From Desulfobacterales bacterium (GTDB lineage: Bacteria > Desulfobacterota > UBA8473), in assembly GCA_016209225.1 (NCBI GenBank), contig JACQWO010000005.1, positions 1-35,859 on the forward strand: DNA of 35,859 bases, given 5' to 3'. A program made the position numbers and the translations under genes. Below, one piece after another: positions 19,725-29,435 of this stretch (position 1 is its first letter; the number at the start of each line of letters is the position of its first letter). The notes under the pieces are model-generated. The model was not told the origin of the DNA and did not search any database. It saw only the letters and a program-made list of their open reading frames with translations.

Positions 19725-20084
19725 TTGAAGACGTATAAGCGAATCTTCATTATTATCCCTTCTTTTCTCTTGTCCTTAAAATTCTGCCTCTTTGCCAAAA
19801 TTCTCAGAAAAAGTGAAATATGGGGGATGTCCCTAAATGCCGAAAAAATTGGGATCAGCTCCAAATATCTAAGCAGCATCGAAAGGGGCAAAGAGAATCC
19901 TACCCTTGATACCCTGATCCAACTGGCTTTGGCTCTGAAGGTTGAATTGTTTGAAATCTTCCTTTATGCCCATGAGGTCTCAAACTCTAAGGAACTCAAA
20001 GAACGCATTCAATCATTGATCGAAGAAGCAGATGTAGATAGGTTAAGGCTTGCAACAAAACTTCTCAGGGCTGTATTCCATTAG
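19725..20084 (+). pseudogene. Xre-type HTH regulator, damaged N-terminus
   Basis: From about residue 41 the frame matches Cro/CI-type HTH proteins very well: AEKIGISSKYLSSIERGKE then NPTLDTLIQLALALKVEL, and a C-terminal tail. The part before it does not: about 30 residues are hydrophobic (RIFIIIPSFLLSLKFCLF), and the first HTH helix reads RKSEIWGMSLNAEK. That is about two residues shorter than the usual GMSQEELAEK. This suggests small deletions and a frame change in the 5' part. It could still be translated from the ATG at 19833 as a fragment, but DNA binding is doubtful. Confidence 0.6.
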
Positions 20085-20126
20085 ATTCATTACTCACCCC
20101 CCCCCTTCTCCTCTCCCAAAAACCCC

Positions 20127-20155
20127 TTGACACGAAACGATTAATCAGATATTTT
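20127..20155 (+). promoter_or_regulatory. Candidate sigma70-type promoter for the alr-mla operon
   Basis: TTGACA at 20127-20132 and TATTTT at 20150-20155 are 17 bp apart, about 60 bp before the alr start. The -10 box is a weak match. A run of nine C lies about 20 bp upstream. Confidence 0.5.
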
Positions 20156-20216
20156 TACGCCATTACTTGTTGCCGGCTGGTGGCTAAGCTAGAATAACAA
20201 TCAATAAGGAAGAAAG

Positions 20217-21380
20217 TTGACTCCTCACCGCCCTACAATTGCCGAAATCGATCTTGATGCCATAAAGTTCAACTATGAACAACTACGGAAAAAAGTTGGC
20301 AAAGAGACGAAGATGCTGGCTGTGGTTAAGGCCGATGGATATGGACATGGCGCCACATTTATATCGGAAGAGCTCCAGAGGTTAGGGGTAGACCTGCTTG
20401 GTGTGGCCATATCTGAAGAAGGTATCTCTCTGAGAAAGGCAGGAATAAAGAAACCAATTATCATATTGAACGGTGTGTTCAAAGGACAGATTAAGGAAAC
20501 TATTGAATACAATCTTACTCCGGTCATCTTTGATTCAAATACTGCCCAAAGATTGGCTGACGAAGGTAAAAGGGTAAATAAAAGGATTAAGGTTCATGTA
20601 AAGATTGATACTGGTATGGGAAGGATTGGGATATTACCTGGAGATATAAGGCCATTTTTTAGTAAATTAAAGACTATGGTGAATCTGGAGGTTGAAGGGG
20701 TGCTCTCCCATTTATCAACGGCTTCTGGAGATAGCTCGGAAGATCTAGACTTTACTTCCTTACAGTTGAAGAGATTTGAAGAGTGCCTCAAAGAAATAGA
20801 GAAGTTGGGTTTCTTCCCCCCTATAAGGCATATTGCCAATAGTGCCGCAACTATCGACTTATCGCCTTCCTTTTGCAACGTGGTGCGACCTGGTTTAATG
20901 CTCTATGGGGCATGCCCTTCTTCCAGATTTGCCGAAAAGATCCACCTGAAACCGGTTATGAGCTTAAAGACAGAGATTATGCAAATAAAGAGGGTCCCTG
21001 CGGGATATAGTATCAGCTATGGAAGAACCTTTACAACTCAAAGGGATTCGGTTATAGCTACCTTGCCTATTGGCTATGCAGATGGTTATAGCAGGCTCTT
21101 GTCCAACAGAGGATCCGCCTTGATTAGAGGGGAAAAAGCACCGGTGGTGGGAACAGTGTGTATGGATATGACAATGGTCGATTTAACCAATGTTCCCAAT
21201 GTACACGTAGGTGACGAAGCAGTCTTAATAGGTAGACAGGGAGACAAAGAAATCTCCGTTGCTGATATTGCTGATAAGATCGGGACTATATCCTATGAGG
21301 TCTTTTGTGGGGTAAGCAAGCGTGTCCCCAGGATTTATATAAAAGGCGGAAGGATTATCGGGAAGAAATCTTATGCTTAA
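20217..21380 (+). CDS. alr: Alanine racemase
   Basis: A PLP-dependent racemase that makes D-alanine for peptidoglycan, 387 residues. The PLP lysine is in AVVKADGYGHGA near residue 38, the substrate-loop motif KIDTGMGRIGI is near 130, and the second catalytic Tyr is in SISYGRTF near 266. VCMDMTMVD completes the family pattern. The start is a TTG at 20217 with AAGGAAG just upstream; no ATG gives a complete N-terminus (TIAEIDLDAIKFNY is the conserved beginning). It overlaps mlaE by 8 bp, tying cell-wall and outer-membrane functions into one operon. Confidence 0.94.
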   Translation: MTPHRPTIAEIDLDAIKFNYEQLRKKVGKETKMLAVVKADGYGHGATFISEELQRLGVDLLGVAISEEGISLRKAGIKKPIIILNGVFKGQIKETIEYNLTPVIFDSNTAQRLADEGKRVNKRIKVHVKIDTGMGRIGILPGDIRPFFSKLKTMVNLEVEGVLSHLSTASGDSSEDLDFTSLQLKRFEECLKEIEKLGFFPPIRHIANSAATIDLSPSFCNVVRPGLMLYGACPSSRFAEKIHLKPVMSLKTEIMQIKRVPAGYSISYGRTFTTQRDSVIATLPIGYADGYSRLLSNRGSALIRGEKAPVVGTVCMDMTMVDLTNVPNVHVGDEAVLIGRQGDKEISVADIADKIGTISYEVFCGVSKRVPRIYIKGGRIIGKKSYA

Positions 21381-22143
21381 GTTCTTTGATTTTTTGGGTT
21401 CTCTAGTAATACGCTTTATTGAAGAGAGTGGAAGAATAATGCTTCTCTTTATAAAGACACTCATGTGGACATTTCGTCCCCCTCTAAACCTCAAAAACAT
21501 TGTACGACAGATGGAAGAAGTGGGGGTTAATTCCATCCCGGTTGTGCTTATAATGTCAATCTTTACTGGAATGGTCTTGGCTTTGCAGAGTTACACAGGA
21601 TTTCGAAGATTCAATGCTGAGGCATTCGTAGGTACAGTTGTTGCTCTATCTATGGTTAGAGAACTTGGGCCTGTGCTTTCCGGCCTGATGGTCTCAGGCA
21701 GAGTTGGGGCAGCCATGGCCGCTGAACTTGGCACTATGCAGGTAACAGAACAGGTTGATGCCCTTTACGCCCTGGCTACCAATCCCATCAAGTTTCTCAT
21801 AGTCCCCAGATTCTTGGCCGCTCTATTTGTAATGCCGGTTTTGGTTATCTTGTCCGACATAATTGGGATTATAGGGGGCTATCTGGTCAGTGTGACCCTG
21901 CTGGGTACCAATTCTACAATCTACATCAAAAGGACATGGGACTATATGAAATTGGATGATATATACACCGGTTTGTTAAAGGCCTGTGTCTTCGGAATAA
22001 TAATCGCTACCATAAGTTGTTATCAAGGTTTTAATACTCGGGGCGGGGCTGAAGGGGTTGGTAAAGCTACAACCAAAGCGGTGGTGCTCTCCTCCTTGAC
22101 AATCCTGATATCCAACTACTTCATTACTGCCATGATGTTCTGA
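21373..22143 (+). CDS. mlaE: Mla-type ABC transporter permease
   Basis: An inner-membrane permease of 256 residues, family MlaE. Several hydrophobic segments are visible, starting with the amphipathic N-terminus and the long stretch PVVLIMSIFTGMVLALQS. The family signature RELGPVLSGLMVSGRVGAAM and MQVTEQVDAL, a cytoplasmic coupling region, are present. With MlaF and MlaD it should move phospholipids between the membranes. The start ATG lies within the alr 3' end. MlaB and MlaC are not in this cluster, as in many non-enteric bacteria. Confidence 0.93.
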   Translation: MLKFFDFLGSLVIRFIEESGRIMLLFIKTLMWTFRPPLNLKNIVRQMEEVGVNSIPVVLIMSIFTGMVLALQSYTGFRRFNAEAFVGTVVALSMVRELGPVLSGLMVSGRVGAAMAAELGTMQVTEQVDALYALATNPIKFLIVPRFLAALFVMPVLVILSDIIGIIGGYLVSVTLLGTNSTIYIKRTWDYMKLDDIYTGLLKACVFGIIIATISCYQGFNTRGGAEGVGKATTKAVVLSSLTILISNYFITAMMF

Positions 22144-22169
22144 AAATAGGGGGGCAAGACAAACTTAAA

Positions 22170-22958
22170 ATGCCAAACGATGGCCAACAATATATTAAAC
22201 CAGACAGCATGATTGTGGTCAGAGACCTCTACAAATCCTTTGGGGAAAACCATGTGCTCCAGGGATTAAATCTAGAGGTGACTCGCGGCGAGGATATGGT
22301 AGTAATAGGCGGAAGTGGTACGGGAAAGAGTGTGTTGATTAAGTGCATAATTGGTCTGATCAAACCCGACAAAGGAACCATATTTGTAGATGGCGAAGAC
22401 ATGACTTCCTTCAATGAGGCTATGCTCAATGAAATGAGGAAGAAATTCGGTATGCTCTTTCAGTTCGGCGCCCTATTTGACTCAATGCCGGTATGGGAAA
22501 ATGTAGGTTTTGGGTTAAAACAGCATACCAATCTTAAGGACGATGATATAAGGGGTATAGTTACTGAAAAGCTCAACCTCGTGGGGTTAAAGGGGATTGA
22601 GGAGCTAATGCCCTCTGAGCTTAGTGGTGGAATGAAAAAGAGGGTTAGTCTGGCCAGGGCAATAGCAATGGAGCCCGAAATCCTCCTCTACGACGAACCG
22701 ACTACCGGGTTAGATCCTATAATGGCCGATGTAATCAATGAACTGATTATCCAGTTGAGGGAGAAGCTGAGGGTTACGTCTATAGCCATCACCCATGATA
22801 TGGTAAGCGCTTATAAAATAGGTGATAGGATCGCCATGCTCTATAAGGGCAAAATCATAGAAATAGGCACTCCTGATGAGATAAGAAATTCAAAGAACGA
22901 GATAGTACAGCAGTTTATTCAGGGAAAGTCAGAAGGCCCAATAACCAGAGGGGAGTGA
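22170..22958 (+). CDS. mlaF: Mla-type ABC transporter ATP-binding protein
   Basis: A cytoplasmic ATPase of 262 residues powering the MlaE permease. Walker A GGSGTGKSVLIK is near residue 46, the signature LSGGMKKRVSLARAIA near 151, and Walker B LLYDEPTTGLDP near 172. The His switch ITHDM is near 210. Its spacing to mlaE is 26 bp and contains AGGGGGG rather than a standard ribosome site. An internal ATG at 22209 (MIVVRDLYKSFG) would also give a complete ATPase, so the start is not certain. Confidence 0.92.
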   Translation: MPNDGQQYIKPDSMIVVRDLYKSFGENHVLQGLNLEVTRGEDMVVIGGSGTGKSVLIKCIIGLIKPDKGTIFVDGEDMTSFNEAMLNEMRKKFGMLFQFGALFDSMPVWENVGFGLKQHTNLKDDDIRGIVTEKLNLVGLKGIEELMPSELSGGMKKRVSLARAIAMEPEILLYDEPTTGLDPIMADVINELIIQLREKLRVTSIAITHDMVSAYKIGDRIAMLYKGKIIEIGTPDEIRNSKNEIVQQFIQGKSEGPITRGE

Positions 22959-22976
22959 AGAATAGGGGGGTTTATT

Positions 22977-24026
22977 ATGAAAAAGATATCTACTGAAATA
23001 AAGGTAGGTGTATTCGTGGTCCTGGGGATACTTGTCCTTGCCTATATGACTGTAAATATAGAGAAGATAGGGATTGGCAGGGCGGTGGGATATAGGATAT
23101 TTACAAAGCTGGACTCTGCCGCAGGATTGGTTAAGAATTCACCTGTTAGGATTGCAGGGGTTGAAGTAGGCAGGGTAGAAAATATTGTCCTTGAGAATGG
23201 AAAGGCAAAGGTGACTTTACGCCTTCCCTTTCAGATAACACTGCCCATTGACTCTATGGCTTTTGTAAAATCAGAGGGTCTTTTAGGAGAAAAATACATC
23301 GAGATTCAACCGGGCTCGTCTAAAGATGTATTTGTCCAACAAAACGCCGAAGTCAGACAGGGGGCATCTCCGGCAGACATTGATCAAATCTTCACTCAAA
23401 TTGGCTCTGTTGCTACAGATATTAAAGGAGTAACTGCCTCCTTAAACAGGGTATTGGGGGGGGGAGAAGGCGAACAGTCTTTGAAAAAGACCTTTGAAAA
23501 TATTAAAGAGATAACCTCTGATTTGAATATAACAATAAAACAAAATAGAGAAAAATTTAGTACTACTATGAGTAATTTTGAAAATCTTAGCCGAGACCTG
23601 GCTGGGGTCTCCGCCAAAGCAGGAGATACCTTTAACACCATAAACAGGGTAGCAAAGAAGATCGATGATGGTGAGGGAACTCTGGGTAAACTGGTGGCAG
23701 ATAAAACCCTTTATGACCAGTCCAAAGATGCCATGGCAAGCCTTAATAAGATAGTCAAGAAGATCGATGATGGTGAGGGAACTCTGGGTAAACTGGTGAC
23801 GGACAAAACCCTATATGACCAGTCCAAAGATGCCATGACAAGCCTTAACAATATAGCCAAAAAGATTGAAAAGGGTGAGGGAACCCTGGGCAAGTTGATC
23901 ACTGACGAGACCCTTTATACCGAGACAAAGAGCGCCATAAAGAAGGTTAATAAGGCAGCTGAAGGGGTACAGGAGCAAACCCCTGTAACTGTATTGGGGA
24001 CTGTTTTAGGCACTGTGTTGAGATAG
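22977..24026 (+). CDS. mlaD: MlaD-family (MCE domain) substrate-binding protein
   Basis: A 349-residue protein anchored by an N-terminal membrane segment (VGVFVVLGILVLAYM), with the MCE domain at about residues 37-120 (FTKLDSAAGLVKNSPVRIAG, EKYIEIQPGS). In the mla model it forms a periplasmic hexamer that carries lipid. After it comes an extended helical part and, at about residues 227-330, three 34-residue repeats with core KKIDDGEGTLGKLV. The repeats are nearly identical in DNA. A run of nine G at about 23456-23464 lies in the coding sequence (VLGGGEG). It ends 28 bp before the lipoprotein gene. Confidence 0.92.
   Translation: MKKISTEIKVGVFVVLGILVLAYMTVNIEKIGIGRAVGYRIFTKLDSAAGLVKNSPVRIAGVEVGRVENIVLENGKAKVTLRLPFQITLPIDSMAFVKSEGLLGEKYIEIQPGSSKDVFVQQNAEVRQGASPADIDQIFTQIGSVATDIKGVTASLNRVLGGGEGEQSLKKTFENIKEITSDLNITIKQNREKFSTTMSNFENLSRDLAGVSAKAGDTFNTINRVAKKIDDGEGTLGKLVADKTLYDQSKDAMASLNKIVKKIDDGEGTLGKLVTDKTLYDQSKDAMTSLNNIAKKIEKGEGTLGKLITDETLYTETKSAIKKVNKAAEGVQEQTPVTVLGTVLGTVLR
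23655..23956 (+). repeat. Three tandem 102-bp repeats in mlaD
   Basis: Units start at about 23655, 23757 and 23859, exactly 102 bp (34 codons) apart. The first two are almost identical; the third is more diverged (KKIEKGEGTLGKLI). Confidence 0.85.
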
Positions 24027-24054
24027 GAGAAAAGTAACTACTTAAGGAGACAGG

Positions 24055-25563
24055 ATGAAAAGAACTATTATCTTTATAACGACTCTTTTTCTCTTGATCC
24101 TTGCTTCTGGATGCGCCACTTCTCTTACAAATAACCGCAGGTTCAATGTGGAACCTTTATTCAACTATGACAGGGACATCGACAAAGAATCAACCGAATT
24201 AGATGCTGCCGGTCCCTTTTTTACCTTCCAGTCTAAACCGAAGGAGAAAGAATATGGTTTCAGGCCCTTTTTTTATGTGAGGGAGAAGGAAGATGACCAT
24301 TTTAAGGAGGTGGAGTTCTTATACCCGCTCGGCAAGTACAGAAAGACAGACAAAGAAAGGGTTTCTCAGTTTATTCCCTTTTTTTCTTCTCACAAGGATC
24401 TAACCGAAGACTCCAAGAAGACCTCTGATTTCGGGTTCTTCCCTGTCTTCTGGGGCAAAGATGGGGAGGATAAGAGCTACTGGGGGGTTTTCCCTATATA
24501 CGGACGGTTAAACCACAGGTTTGGAAAGGATCAGATCCGCTTCGTCCTCTGGCCTGTGTATTCTGACTCCAAAGATGACGATTCCTGGACATACAACGTC
24601 CTTTGGCCAATCTTTTCCTATACCACAGGAGGAGACAAAAGAGGGGTCAGGGCGTGGCCTCTCTTCGGACATCGGGAAAAAGAAGGTGAATATTCCGAGT
24701 ATTTCGGATTATGGCCTATATTTTTCTTTCAAAAAACTAACCTGGATACTGACAACCCCCAAAGGTTTACGGCTGTTTTCCCGTTATTTGTAGATTCCAG
24801 CTCCCCACAAAAGAACTCGAAGACCTTTCTTTGGCCTTTTTTCAACTATACCAATGATAAAGCGAATAACTATAAACAATGGGATCTGCCCTGGCCGATC
24901 TTCCATTATGGCAAAGGAGAAGAGATTGAAAGCTTTAGGTTGTTTCCTCTTTATGGATACAAGACGAAACCTGACTCAAAGACCCGTTTCTTTCTATGGC
25001 CATTATACACATATGACAAAGAAATTCTTGAAGATCACGAGGACACAACCTATAGATTCTTGCTAATCAATAAATATCAAAGAATGGTATGGAAAGGAGA
25101 TTTTAGAGACGCAAAATCCGTTAGAATATGGCCTGTTTTCTATTATAATAGAAAGCACGATGGCTCTATTAAATTCTCCTTCCCGGAGCTTATTCCCTTA
25201 GAGGATGAGGGGTTTGAAAGAAACTGGGCTCCACTTTTCAGGCTTTACCAATATAAGGGAAATGCTACGGGTAACATGGAATCAAAATTCCTCTGGGGGT
25301 TGTACAGACACAAAAAGATGGATTCAAAAGAGTTTTTTGAGCTGACCTTTCTATTATCATATGAAAAAGAGAAAAACAGAAGGTGCTTTTCTCTATTAAA
25401 GGGGCTTTTTGAGTACCGGCAGGAAAATAGTGTGAATTCCATGAAGCTCTTTTATCTTCCACGTCTAATAAAATGGGAATCTGGCGAAGAGTACCCAAAA
25501 CAGTCAGTCTTGCCAGCCTCAAGAAGATTAGGAGACAGCTTGGTTTATGAAGGGATAAAATAG
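24055..25563 (+). CDS. WPxF-repeat lipoprotein at the end of the mla operon
   Basis: A 502-residue exported protein with a signal peptide ending in the lipobox LASGC (Cys20), so a lipoprotein. The rest is filled by about 19 copies of a short motif of the form (W/F)P(h)(F/Y) followed by an aromatic or polar pair. Examples are WPVYSD near 166, WPIFSY near 184, WPLFGH near 201, WPFFNY near 260, WPIFHY near 280, WPLYTY near 315 and WPVFYY near 359. Spacing of about 15-25 residues suggests repeating beta-strands with turns. I do not recognise a named family. Its place after mlaD suggests an envelope or outer-membrane role in lipid transport, which is inference. Confidence 0.75.
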   Translation: MKRTIIFITTLFLLILASGCATSLTNNRRFNVEPLFNYDRDIDKESTELDAAGPFFTFQSKPKEKEYGFRPFFYVREKEDDHFKEVEFLYPLGKYRKTDKERVSQFIPFFSSHKDLTEDSKKTSDFGFFPVFWGKDGEDKSYWGVFPIYGRLNHRFGKDQIRFVLWPVYSDSKDDDSWTYNVLWPIFSYTTGGDKRGVRAWPLFGHREKEGEYSEYFGLWPIFFFQKTNLDTDNPQRFTAVFPLFVDSSSPQKNSKTFLWPFFNYTNDKANNYKQWDLPWPIFHYGKGEEIESFRLFPLYGYKTKPDSKTRFFLWPLYTYDKEILEDHEDTTYRFLLINKYQRMVWKGDFRDAKSVRIWPVFYYNRKHDGSIKFSFPELIPLEDEGFERNWAPLFRLYQYKGNATGNMESKFLWGLYRHKKMDSKEFFELTFLLSYEKEKNRRCFSLLKGLFEYRQENSVNSMKLFYLPRLIKWESGEEYPKQSVLPASRRLGDSLVYEGIK

Positions 25564-25577
25564 GGGGGGTTAAAAAG

Positions 25578-27140
25578 ATGGCAAAGATTAAAAGGGCATT
25601 GATAAGCGTCTCAGACAAAGAAGGTATTGGGCAATTTGCAATAGGGCTGAATGCGCTGGGAGTCGAAATACTATCTACAGGAGGGACAGCCTCTCTGCTG
25701 AAAGAGAAGGGAATGCCCATAATATCTGTATCTGATTATACCGGGTTCCCGGAAATGTTGGATGGAAGGGTTAAAACCCTCCATCCAAAGATACATGGGG
25801 GGCTTCTGGGGCAGAGAAACAAAAAAGAACATCTCGATAAGATGAAAGAGTACGGGATTAAACCTATTGACATGGTAATAGTCAACCTCTATCCCTTTGA
25901 AGAGACAATAGCCAAAGAGGGATGTGCCCTGTCCAAGGCTATTGAGAATATCGATATTGGAGGACCTACCATGCTGCGTTCTGCTGCCAAGAACTACACT
26001 GACGTGACGGTTATAGTTGATCCAGGGGACTACGAGAAAGTCCTAAAGGAGATGAAAGAGAATGACGGTTTTATATCCTTAGACACGAATTTCCAGTTGG
26101 CCAAAAAGGTCTTTCAGCTAACGGCAAGATACGATGGCGCCATTTCAAATTACCTGGGAAGCTTAGACAACAAAGAAAAAAGACATGGATTCCCAGAGAC
26201 TCTCACGTTACAGTTCAAAAGGAGCCAGGGATTGCGCTATGGTGAAAATCCCCATCAAGAGGCTGCATTTTACACAGAAAGAATCATCAATGAACCCTGC
26301 GTATCCAATGCTTCCCAACTTCAGGGAAAAGAGCTGTCGTTCAATAATATCCTTGACCTGGATGCTGCCTTAGAGACAGTGAAAGAATTTCAGGAGATAG
26401 CGGCTGTAATCATTAAGCATACTAACCCATGTGGTGTTGCAACATCTGAAAAATCCTTAGTAGATGCCTATTGCAAGGCCAGGGATTGTGACCCCACGTC
26501 AGCCTTTGGGGGAATTGTCGGTCTTAACCGAAAAGTTGATACCAAAACAGCGGCGGAGATTGTCTCAACATTCGTGGAGGCAATCATAGCGCCAGGATAC
26601 GATGAGGATGCACTGGAAATATTAAAAGAGAAAAAAGACCTGAGGGTTCTCCTTGTCCCTACCATGGAAGGGTACCTTCAGGAAGGATACGATCTGAAAA
26701 AGGTTGGGGGTGGGCTTCTGGTACAGGATAGAGACCTGGGCATGGTAGACTTTAAATCCTTGAAAGTAGTCACCAAGAGAAGCCCTACAGAAGATGAACT
26801 CAAGGCTATGAGATTTGCATGGAAGGTCTGTAAGCATGTCAAGTCCAATGCCGTCGTCTATTCCACCTCAGATCAGGTTGTTGGGATTGGTGCAGGACAG
26901 ATGAGCAGGGTAGATTCTTCAAGGATAGCCGTAATGAAAGCGAATTTGCCCACAGAGGGGACTGTTTTGGCCTCGGATGCCATGTTCCCTTTTCGAGATG
27001 GTGTAGATGCTGCTGCGAAGGCAGGGGTGACAGCCATTATCCAGCCAGGAGGATCTATAAGGGATGAAGAGATAATACAGGCAGCCAACGAACACAATAT
27101 TGCCATGGTCTTTACCGTGATGAGGCATTTTAGGCATTAG
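25578..27140 (+). CDS. purH: Bifunctional AICAR transformylase / IMP cyclohydrolase
   Basis: Catalyses the last two steps of IMP synthesis; 520 residues, normal length. The N-terminal cyclohydrolase domain shows [13 protein letters not shown] and [10 protein letters not shown]. The transformylase domain shows [11 protein letters not shown] near residue 219 and [13 protein letters not shown] near 277, with the catalytic Lys-His pair. The end has [20 protein letters not shown]. The stop of the upstream lipoprotein gene is 15 bp away, and the leader is AGGGGGGG rather than a typical AGGAGG. It begins a purH-purD-purE run. Confidence 0.96.
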   Translation: MAKIKRALISVSDKEGIGQFAIGLNALGVEILSTGGTASLLKEKGMPIISVSDYTGFPEMLDGRVKTLHPKIHGGLLGQRNKKEHLDKMKEYGIKPIDMVIVNLYPFEETIAKEGCALSKAIENIDIGGPTMLRSAAKNYTDVTVIVDPGDYEKVLKEMKENDGFISLDTNFQLAKKVFQLTARYDGAISNYLGSLDNKEKRHGFPETLTLQFKRSQGLRYGENPHQEAAFYTERIINEPCVSNASQLQGKELSFNNILDLDAALETVKEFQEIAAVIIKHTNPCGVATSEKSLVDAYCKARDCDPTSAFGGIVGLNRKVDTKTAAEIVSTFVEAIIAPGYDEDALEILKEKKDLRVLLVPTMEGYLQEGYDLKKVGGGLLVQDRDLGMVDFKSLKVVTKRSPTEDELKAMRFAWKVCKHVKSNAVVYSTSDQVVGIGAGQMSRVDSSRIAVMKANLPTEGTVLASDAMFPFRDGVDAAAKAGVTAIIQPGGSIRDEEIIQAANEHNIAMVFTVMRHFRH

Positions 27141-27159
27141 CAAATCCAGGGGAAAAGCA

Positions 27160-28434
27160 ATGAAGATACTGGTAGTTGGATCCGGAGGCAGGGAACACGC
27201 TCTGGTCTGGAAAATCAACCAGAGCCCTAGCGTATCAAAGATATACTGTGCTCCCGGCAATGGAGGGATAAGCAGGCTTGCAGAGTGTGTTGATATCCAG
27301 GCTACAGACGTTCACTCCCTTTCGAAATTCGCAAAACAAGAAAGGGTGGGGCTTACTGTTGTTGGTCCAGAGGTGCCCTTAACCATGGGCATGGTCGATG
27401 AATTTGAGAAAGAAGGGCTCCGGATATTTGGCGCCGGTAAAAAATCGGCAGAGATTGAAGGGAGTAAGTCCTTTGCCAAGGACCTGATGAGGAAATATGG
27501 AATCCCTACAGCGGAATACCGTACATTCATCTCTAGAGATGAGGCAGCAGGATATATAAGAGAAAAAGGCGCTCCTCTGGTAATCAAGGCCGATGGACTG
27601 GCGGCAGGAAAGGGGGTTATTCCTGCCAAGAATATTGAAGAGGCATTAGATGCTGTAGATCTTATTATAGTTAAAAAGGCATTCGGTGAAGCGGGCAATA
27701 AGATAGTGGTTGAGGAGTTTTTAACTGGTGAAGAGGCATCCTTTTTGGTCTTTACCGATGGTGAATCTGTGATTCCTCTGCCAACTTCCCAGGATCACAA
27801 ACCTATATTTGATGAAGATAAAGGACCAAATACAGGTGGTATGGGGGCTTACTCCCCTGCTCCTATTGTAACAGAGGATTTACATAGGCAGATAATGAAA
27901 GAAATCATTCAACCAACTATCAGTGGTATGGCTGCAGAAGGAAGGAAATATAAAGGGGTCTTATATGCAGGACTGATGATTACGGATGGCAAGGCAAAGG
28001 TTTTGGAGTTTAATGCCAGATTTGGTGACCCCGAGACACAACCCTTGCTTATGAGGATGAAGAGCGATATAATCCCTGTTTTGGAGGCCACCATAGATGG
28101 AAATCTCTCTCAGATAAAGGTTGAATGGGATGAAAGGGCTGCTGTTTGCGTGGTTATGGCATCTGAGGGTTACCCGGGAAGTTATCAGAAAGGCTTTGAG
28201 ATCTACGGGCTAGAAGAAACCTTAAAGATGCCAAATGTTGAAGTGTTTCATTCTGGCACGGTTATAAAAGATGGAAAGATAATTTCAAGTGGCGGAAGGG
28301 TTCTGGGGGTTACTGCTCTGGAACATGGGATTAAAGATGCCATTGGTTTAGCCTATAGAACGGTTAAGGATATTCACTGGGAAGGAGTATATTATCGGCA
28401 GGATATTGGTAGAAAGGCTTTAAATTGTAAATAA
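27160..28434 (+). CDS. purD: Phosphoribosylamine-glycine ligase
   Basis: An ATP-grasp enzyme (GAR synthetase), 424 residues. The N-terminal VVGSGGREHALVWK, the ATP-grasp lysine region VIKADGLAAGKGV near residue 142, and EFNARFGDPETQP near 285 are clear. SQDHKPIFDEDKGPNTGGMG is the substrate loop. It follows purH by 19 bp and precedes purE by 33 bp, so the three purine genes are probably one transcript. Confidence 0.96.
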   Translation: MKILVVGSGGREHALVWKINQSPSVSKIYCAPGNGGISRLAECVDIQATDVHSLSKFAKQERVGLTVVGPEVPLTMGMVDEFEKEGLRIFGAGKKSAEIEGSKSFAKDLMRKYGIPTAEYRTFISRDEAAGYIREKGAPLVIKADGLAAGKGVIPAKNIEEALDAVDLIIVKKAFGEAGNKIVVEEFLTGEEASFLVFTDGESVIPLPTSQDHKPIFDEDKGPNTGGMGAYSPAPIVTEDLHRQIMKEIIQPTISGMAAEGRKYKGVLYAGLMITDGKAKVLEFNARFGDPETQPLLMRMKSDIIPVLEATIDGNLSQIKVEWDERAAVCVVMASEGYPGSYQKGFEIYGLEETLKMPNVEVFHSGTVIKDGKIISSGGRVLGVTALEHGIKDAIGLAYRTVKDIHWEGVYYRQDIGRKALNCK

Positions 28435-28467
28435 CGCAGCAAAAAGGAGGAAAAAATTTCTGGTGCA

Positions 28468-28989
28468 ATGAAAAAAGATATAAAGGGGAAAAATCCGTTG
28501 GTTTCCATTGTTATGGGCAGCGATTCCGATCTGCCTATTATGGAGGAAGCCAGAAAGATATTGGAATACATGGACATAGAGTATGAGATGACCATTTCTT
28601 CTGCCCATCGTTCTCCTGAGAGGACGACAAAATATGCCCAATCTGCTATCAAAAAAGGGATTGAGGTAATTATAGCCGGCGCTGGTAGCGCTGCACATCT
28701 AGCAGGGATCATTGCCGCAGAGACTGTCTTGCCGGTAATTGGTGTTCCTATTGACTCATCCTCTTTAAAGGGCCTAGACGCACTGCTTTCGACAGTCCAG
28801 ATGCCTGGAGGTGTGCCTGTTGCTACTATGGCTATTGGAAAAACAGGGGCAAAGAATGCAGCAATCCTCGCTGCCCAGATATTGGGTGTGAAGTACACTA
28901 AAATTAGAGATGGACTGAAGAGATATAAAAGAGAGCTGGCATTTGAAGTGGAAAAAAAGGCACAAAAGCTGGAAAACGAGGTAAGATAA
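28468..28989 (+). CDS. purE: N5-carboxyaminoimidazole ribonucleotide mutase
   Basis: The class I PurE step of purine synthesis, 173 residues. The active-site motifs MGSDSDLPIMEEA near residue 17, SSAHRSPERT near 44, and the mononucleotide-binding AGAGSAAHLAGIIAA near 71 are intact. A C-terminal helical extension rich in Lys and Glu (GLKRYKRELAFEVEKKAQ) is common. PurK is not in the window. The gene ends 13 bp from the end of a convergent minus-strand gene; no strong terminator is visible in that gap. Confidence 0.95.
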   Translation: MKKDIKGKNPLVSIVMGSDSDLPIMEEARKILEYMDIEYEMTISSAHRSPERTTKYAQSAIKKGIEVIIAGAGSAAHLAGIIAAETVLPVIGVPIDSSSLKGLDALLSTVQMPGGVPVATMAIGKTGAKNAAILAAQILGVKYTKIRDGLKRYKRELAFEVEKKAQKLENEVR

Positions 28990-29002
28990 GGTTCCCCTTT
29001 CT

Positions 29003-29395
29003 CTATTCAGGCAGAGGCCAAAGACCTCTTTCTTCTAATACTGACTTTAGTGTCTTCAGCGCGGCATTGGTCGCCGGCATTCCTCCGTAAACAAAGGTTT
29101 GAAAGATTACTTCCGCTATCTCCTTGGGGTCACATCCCACATTCAGGGCAATCTGAATGTGCAGTCTCAGCTCATCGAGGCGGGATAGCACAGTTAGGGC
29201 TGCTACCGTTATTAACTGCCTAATCTTGTGAGGAATTTTCTCTCTGGCGTATACCTGGCCGGTTATAAATAAGGAAAGTTCTTTTGCCAGGTCTTTATCA
29301 AAGGCCTTCCAAAGATCATACGGCTTTTCGCCTATTATGTCTTTCATGTACAATCCTGCTGTTTTTTTGGTTTTCTCTAATACTTCTTTACTCAA
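29003..29395 (-). CDS. Carboxymuconolactone decarboxylase-like protein
   Basis: A 130-residue all-helical protein of the CMD/AhpD superfamily. The region KIRQLITVAALTVLSRLDEL then RLHIQIALNVGCDPKEIAEV and FQTFVYGGMPATNAALK is typical of the decarboxylase-like branch. The CxxC pair of AhpD peroxidases is absent; the single Cys in NVGCDPKE is a common CMD feature, so thiol chemistry of the AhpD type is unlikely. It lies 40 bp downstream of rodZ on the same strand and probably shares its transcript. Substrate is unknown. Confidence 0.85.
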   Translation of the reverse strand: MSKEVLEKTKKTAGLYMKDIIGEKPYDLWKAFDKDLAKELSLFITGQVYAREKIPHKIRQLITVAALTVLSRLDELRLHIQIALNVGCDPKEIAEVIFQTFVYGGMPATNAALKTLKSVLEERGLWPLPE

Positions 29396-29435
29396 AACAA
29401 AATCTCCTCTCTGCTAAAGGTTTTTTCAGGGTGAA

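Noticed and set aside
23655-23956. Tandem repeats as a CRISPR array
   Set aside because: Units are contiguous, coding and without spacers; they are protein repeats of MlaD.
29025-29045. AGAGG...CCTCT stem near the purE/CMD convergence as terminator
   Set aside because: A stem of five pairs inside coding sequence is too weak to call.
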